DNA from: an uncultured Burkholderiaceae bacterium
GTDB taxonomy: Bacteria > Pseudomonadota > Gammaproteobacteria > Burkholderiales > Burkholderiaceae_C
Assembly (NCBI GenBank): GCA_938022295.1
Contig: CALIDR010000319.1
Location: forward strand, 1-8,733
DNA length: 8,733 nt
Reading direction: 5' to 3'
Position 1 is the stretch's first letter; every line of letters starts with the position of its first letter. Below are positions 6,074 through 8,733 of the stretch, piece after piece. The position numbers and the translations under genes were made by a program. Under the pieces are notes generated by a model. It worked only from the letters and a program-made list of their open reading frames with translations. It was not told the origin of the DNA and searched no databases.

Positions 6074-6370
6074 ATGAAGATTGGTCCGCTCGACCCCAAG
6101 TTGACCCCCGCGGCCGCGGGCGGCGAGCGCGCGGCGGTCGCGGCGCCCGCGACGCCGTCGCCGGCCACGCCGGCGCAGGAGCCGAGCGCGAAGGTCGAGC
6201 TCTCGGCCGCCGCGCGGCGGATCGACGACAGCAACGCCGACTTCGACGCCGAGAAGGTGCAGCGAGTCGCCCAGGCGATCCGCGACGGCACCTACCGCGT
6301 CGACGCCGAGGCGATCGCCGACAAGCTGATCGCCAACGCCCGCGAACTGATCGAGCGCTCGTCGCGCTGA
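6074..6370 (+). CDS. flgM: Anti-sigma-28 factor FlgM
   Basis: This 98-residue protein binds FliA (sigma28) and blocks late flagellar genes until it is exported through the finished hook. It opens MKIGPLDPKL, then has an Ala/Pro-rich linker (about 11-39) expected to be disordered, then the FliA-binding C-terminal half: KVELSAAARRIDD at 40-52 and FDAEKVQRVAQAIRDGTYRV at 57-76, ending in the helix EAIADKLIANARELI. Length and layout match FlgM. The ATG at 6074 has GGAG six bases upstream; the in-frame TTG at 6053 overlaps leader sequence and is unlikely. It lies downstream of flgA and directly before the flgN-like gene, with its own sigma28 box. Confidence 0.95.
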   Translation: MKIGPLDPKLTPAAAGGERAAVAAPATPSPATPAQEPSAKVELSAAARRIDDSNADFDAEKVQRVAQAIRDGTYRVDAEAIADKLIANARELIERSSR

Positions 6371-6432
6371 CGCCACCCGGCGCGGTGCCCGGCCCGGCGC
6401 ACGGGCCGGCGCCGCGCGTTGCTCCCGCCCCG

Positions 6433-6846
6433 ATGTCCATGCCGCCCATCGAGCCGCCGCCCGTCTCCGAGCCCGCCCGCGAACCGGAGCTCGAGGCGGC
6501 GCTGGCCGCCGTCGACCACCACCTCGCGATGCTCGGCCGCGCGCTGCACGACCGCCTGAGCGCGGACATCGAGCGCGAAGCGGCCGCGCTGCACCGCGCG
6601 CTCGCAGCCGCCGTGCAGCGCTTCGCGCAAGCCGCGCGCGCCGGCGGCGTGCCGGCCGAGCTGCGGCGGCGCCTCGCGCTGGCCAGCGGCGAAGTCGCCG
6701 CGCAGCGCGAGTCGCTCGCCCGCGCCACTGCCGCGCTCGACCGCGCGATCGACGTCCTGCTGCCCGGCGCGGCCGCCTCCAACGCGCGGCTCTACTCCGC
6801 CGGCAGCGCCGAGCGCACCTCGCTCGGCGGCAGCGCCCAGGCCTGA
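6433..6846 (+). CDS. flgN: FlgN-like flagellar export chaperone
   Basis: From ATG 6433 this is a 137-residue protein; an upstream GTG at 6385 (14 bases after flgM) would give 153. Neither start has a good ribosome site, so the start is open. After a proline-rich lead (MSMPPIEPPPVSEP) it is almost wholly helical, with long Ala/Arg/Leu/Glu heptad-like stretches, as expected of FlgN, the cytoplasmic chaperone of the hook-filament junction proteins FlgK and FlgL. The tail ARLYSAGSAERTSLGGSAQA resembles the Tyr/Gly/Ser-rich tails of FlgN proteins in related bacteria, from memory. FlgN sequences are poorly conserved, so the call depends largely on position after flgM. It probably shares the flgM transcript and ends 16 bases from a convergent gene. 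Confidence 0.7.
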   Translation: MSMPPIEPPPVSEPAREPELEAALAAVDHHLAMLGRALHDRLSADIEREAAALHRALAAAVQRFAQAARAGGVPAELRRRLALASGEVAAQRESLARATAALDRAIDVLLPGAAASNARLYSAGSAERTSLGGSAQA

Positions 6847-6862
6847 TCCGGGAACGCCGCCC

Positions 6863-7432
6863 TCACGGGCTCGACCGCACGCGGCTGCGCTCGAGGAGCC
6901 GCAGCACGGTGCGCAGCACGTAGAGCACGATGAACGTGCCCGCGAGGTCGCCGACGAACATCGGCAGCAGCCCCCGGAACGGGTCGTCGAGCACGCCCTC
7001 GAGCCAGAAGTAGACGTTGTGCGGCACCACGCTGCACGCCGCAGCGAACACCGACAGGCCGAGCAGGTCGTGCGCGCGCAGGCCGTGCAGGTCGGCCGGC
7101 AGGCCGACGAAGCGGCGCCACAGCGTGACCGCCACCAGCGGCGCGAGCGCCGACAGCGCCGGCCCGACGACCGCCGGCACGGTGCCGAGGGGGTAGACCT
7201 CGCCGGCCGTCAGCAGCGCGCCGAGGAACAGCCCGACCGCGGCCGGCCACCCGCACACCAGCACCGACAGCACGCGCACCGCTGCGGGCAGGAAGATCCA
7301 GGCGATGCCCTCGGCCCACTCGAGCCGCGCGAACGCCCACGCATTGAGTTCGAACGTGACGACCCACGCCACCAGCGGCAGCCCCACGCACCCGGGCAGC
7401 GGACCCGGGCGCGGGGGAACGACGGCGCTCAC
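6863..7432 (-). CDS. Small polytopic membrane protein, resembling the N-terminal part of MASE1 sensor domains
   Basis: This 189-residue protein has five or six likely transmembrane segments (about 15-35, 44-60, 62-78, 85-104, 122-138 and 154-177) and short polar ends, with no soluble domain. The pattern WIFLPAAVRVLSVLVCGW followed by AAVGLFLGALL recalls the start of MASE1-type membrane sensor domains, but here it stands alone, without a GGDEF or kinase part. I do not recognise a precise function. A GTG start at 7432 is supported by GGGAG seven bases upstream. It follows the MarR-like gene by 25 bases on the same strand, so the two are probably cotranscribed. The 3' end is convergent with flgN, with only 16 bases between the stops and no terminator seen. 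Confidence 0.8.
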   Translation of the reverse strand: MSAVVPPRPGPLPGCVGLPLVAWVVTFELNAWAFARLEWAEGIAWIFLPAAVRVLSVLVCGWPAAVGLFLGALLTAGEVYPLGTVPAVVGPALSALAPLVAVTLWRRFVGLPADLHGLRAHDLLGLSVFAAACSVVPHNVYFWLEGVLDDPFRGLLPMFVGDLAGTFIVLYVLRTVLRLLERSRVRSSP

Positions 7433-7457
7433 GCCGGCGCTCCCGCGCCGTCGCGGG

Positions 7458-7829
7458 TCAGCGCGCGGCCTGCAGCGCCTGGTCCATGCACTGGCCGAGC
7501 TTGGCGAAGTAGCGCTGGCTGCGCTCGGTGGGCACGATGTACTTGGTGCGGCTGTCGGCCTCGTCGGGGGTGAGCGCGATCATGCTCTTGGCGCGAAGCG
7601 TCTTCAGCCGCCGGTGCACGGTCGACGCCGACAGGTCGGGCACCTGCTGCATCGCCTGCAGCACGCTGATGCGCCCGCCGGCGGCCCAGGTCGACGCCAG
7701 CACGTTGAGCACGCGCTCCTCGACCGGGTCGAGCTGCGGGAACGTGGGCAGCTCGCGGATCGCGCCGATCAGGTTCAGGAAACGCAGGTAGGCCTGAGAG
7801 GCTTCGGAGGACTTGGCCACGATGGTCAC
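7458..7829 (-). CDS. MarR-like winged-helix transcriptional regulator
   Basis: This 123-residue protein has one winged helix-turn-helix domain (about 38-105): DPVEERVLNVLASTW, the recognition helix SASTVHRRLKTLRAKSMI (about 67-84) and the wing LTPDEADSRTKYIVPT (about 86-101). The ends, SQAYLRFLNLIGAI and YFAKLGQCMDQALQ, are helical and fit dimerisation. It is shorter than classic MarR (about 140-150 residues) and lacks an obvious ligand pocket, so it may be a MarR-related DNA-binding protein with a different signal. The start is a GTG at 7829; a GTG at 7820 is also possible, and neither has a strong ribosome site. An inverted repeat just upstream overlaps the putative -10 box, suggesting self-repression. 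The likely cotranscribed partner is the membrane protein downstream. Confidence 0.82.
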   Translation of the reverse strand: MTIVAKSSEASQAYLRFLNLIGAIRELPTFPQLDPVEERVLNVLASTWAAGGRISVLQAMQQVPDLSASTVHRRLKTLRAKSMIALTPDEADSRTKYIVPTERSQRYFAKLGQCMDQALQAAR

Positions 7830-7842
7830 CGGGGCGACGAAT

Positions 7843-7868
7843 GGGGAAGTGGACGCAGTCTACTCCCC
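7843..7868. promoter_or_regulatory. Inverted repeat, candidate operator of the MarR-like gene
   Basis: GGGGAAGTGGAC (7843-7854), a GCA spacer, then GTCTACTCCCC (7858-7868) form an inverted repeat with one extra base and one mismatch. It lies 14 bases upstream of the regulator's start. On the minus strand it contains TAGACT (7857-7862), a 4/6 match to a -10 box, with no clear -35. Size and place suit a MarR dimer site that shuts off its own promoter; this is inferred. Confidence 0.5.
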
Positions 7869-7884
7869 GCCGGGCCGCACCGCG

Positions 7885-8553
7885 TCAGCCGGCTTCGCGC
7901 GCGACGTCGGCGCCGAAGTCGGCGTCGCGCATCGCCTGCGGCCGCCAGGCCGGGTAGGTGGCCGCGAAGTCGGCCACGATGCGCGCGAGCGGCATGTCGT
8001 CGAAGCTGCCGCGCTGGTGCACGTACTCCATGTGGCGCTGGCCGGTGCGGTCGTAGGGGTGGTACAGCGAGTCGTGCACGCCGTCGAACTCCAGCGGCAG
8101 CAGGCCGAAGCGCTCGCACAGCTCGATGTTGAACGCCGGCGTGGCCTTGCGCCACGCGCCGTCGAGCCAGAGGTCGACGTAGCCGTGCCAGATGAACACG
8201 TCGGTGCCCATCGTCGCGCGCAGCCGCTCGGTGCTCAGGTGGTTGCGCACGTCGGCGTAGCCCACGCGCGCCGGGATGCCCGCCGCGCGCGCCGCGGCCG
8301 CGAGCAGCGCGGCCTTCGGCACGCACCAGCCATAGCCGTTGGCGAGCACGGTGCTCGCGCACATGCCCTCGGGCGTGAGGTCGATGCGGTACGGGTCGTA
8401 GCGGATGCGGTCGCGCACCGCGAGGTACAGCGCCACCGCGCGCTCGCGGTCGTCGGCGCCGGCGGCGTGGGCACGCGCGAAGGCGACGACGTCGGGGTGG
8501 TCGCTGTCGAGCAGCGCGGTGGGGGCGAGCGTGGCCGGGGTCGGTGCGTCCAT
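7885..8553 (-). CDS. Transglutaminase-like superfamily protein
   Basis: This 222-residue, probably cytoplasmic protein (no signal peptide or membrane segment) has a transglutaminase/protease-like core. Residues 36-55 (RERAVALYLAVRDRIRYDPY) form the leading helix, NGYGWCVPKAALLAAAARAA (72-91) holds the likely nucleophile C77, and IWHGYVDLWLDGAWRKATPA (121-140) holds the likely catalytic H123. In classic members the strand after the histidine ends with an aspartate (VDPT or similar); here the matching position is T138 in KATPAFN. The region after it (CERFGLLPLEFDGVHDSLYH, then HMEYVHQRGSFDDMP) appears specific to a proteobacterial subfamily of unknown substrate. Start ATG 8553 is the natural one but has no clear ribosome site. 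It lies 55 bases upstream of the MarR-like gene on the same strand, with a probable separate promoter between them. Confidence 0.85.
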   Translation of the reverse strand: MDAPTPATLAPTALLDSDHPDVVAFARAHAAGADDRERAVALYLAVRDRIRYDPYRIDLTPEGMCASTVLANGYGWCVPKAALLAAAARAAGIPARVGYADVRNHLSTERLRATMGTDVFIWHGYVDLWLDGAWRKATPAFNIELCERFGLLPLEFDGVHDSLYHPYDRTGQRHMEYVHQRGSFDDMPLARIVADFAATYPAWRPQAMRDADFGADVAREAG

Positions 8554-8593
8554 GCGCCGAGGTTACCCGACGCCCGCGTGGCCCGAAGTCACC

Positions 8594-8733
8594 CTAGATC
8601 CGGCAGTTGGGCGCGCCTGAGCGGGCCGTCATCGGGCGCGCTGGCAAGGCGCGAACCGCAGCGATGGCGCGGGCCATCGCGAGGATTCGCAACGCCGCCA
8701 GCGTGTCCGAGGGCGGCTCGATCGGGTGCGCAG
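8594..8733 (-). CDS. Possible 3' end of a minus-strand gene (uncertain)
   Basis: One minus-strand frame is open from the window edge to a TAG at 8594-8596, giving a 45-residue tail with parts such as HPIEPPSDTLAALRILAMARAIAAVR and ending SGAPNCRI. An Ala/Arg/Leu-rich helix is plausible as a protein C-terminus, and the spacing to the next gene (40 bases) fits. Against this, 45 open codons mean little at this GC content, and the same DNA forms a composite palindrome, which suggests a non-coding repeat instead. I recognise no family. Confidence 0.25.
   Translation of the reverse strand, partial: AHPIEPPSDTLAALRILAMARAIAAVRALPARPMTARSGAPNCRI
8639..8703. repeat. Composite palindrome with three nested stems
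   Basis: Three stems nest around one centre: CGCTGGC (8639-8645) with GCCAGCG (8697-8703), GCGAA (8651-8655) with TTCGC (8686-8690), and a perfect eight-base-pair inner stem GCGATGGC (8661-8668) with GCCATCGC (8673-8680) around a GCGG loop. The intervals between stems are nearly equal on both sides (5 and 6, then 5 and 5 bases). This is typical of REP-like or other dispersed palindromic elements, or of a structured RNA. Only one copy is in the window, so repetition in the genome is inferred. Confidence 0.5.

Noticed and set aside
5892..6782. Minus-strand open frame of 296 codons opposite flgM and flgN.
   Set aside because: Arg/Ser/Ala-rich antisense product, while the plus strand carries a clear FlgM with ribosome site and promoter.

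Overview
The window is very GC-rich (about 70% by eye) and compact. Its gene content (a flgBCDEF operon diverging from flgA, then flgM and flgN, plus a bifunctional aryl-CoA monooxygenase/Old Yellow Enzyme fusion) points to a flagellated betaproteobacterium, most likely of the order Burkholderiales. That assignment rests on protein family resemblance and codon bias, not on a marker gene.

Layout. 1-1313 (minus): the N-terminal 437 residues of a FAD-dependent salicylyl-CoA 5-hydroxylase / 2-aminobenzoyl-CoA monooxygenase-type enzyme, cut by the window edge just after its second (OYE) domain begins. 1314-1471: an AT-rich sigma70-type promoter for that gene, and a strong hairpin terminator that closes the flagellar operon. 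1472-5045 (minus): flgB-flgC-flgD-flgE-flgF, encoding proximal rod proteins, the hook cap/scaffold and the hook. 5046-5176: a divergent control region. 5177-5938 (plus): flgA, the periplasmic P-ring chaperone. 5939-6073: intergenic, with a good sigma28 (FliA) promoter match. 6074-6846 (plus): flgM (anti-sigma28) and a flgN-like export chaperone. 6863-7829 (minus): a MarR-like winged-helix regulator followed by a small polytopic membrane protein, probably one transcript, with an inverted repeat at the promoter that looks like an autoregulatory operator. 7885-8553 (minus): a transglutaminase-like protein. 8554-8733: a palindromic segment, possibly overlapping the 3' end of another minus-strand gene.

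How the genes work together. FlgB, FlgC and FlgF build the rod, FlgD caps and scaffolds the hook, FlgE is the hook, FlgA helps place the P ring, FlgN chaperones hook-filament junction proteins, and FlgM holds FliA inactive until the hook is finished and FlgM is exported. The sigma28 box before flgM fits the known feedback in which FliA drives its own inhibitor. The operon stops at flgF behind a terminator, so flgG and the usual downstream rod, ring and junction genes must lie elsewhere. The monooxygenase and the MarR/membrane-protein/transglutaminase block look unrelated to motility.

I see no convincing new system. The items most worth checking are the flgF/flgG split, the candidate MarR operator, the composite palindrome at the right end, the intercistronic elements between flgE and flgF, and the transglutaminase with a changed catalytic aspartate position. 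No tRNA, rRNA, CRISPR array, transposase or prophage gene is visible, and no gene-free stretch exceeds 300 bases.
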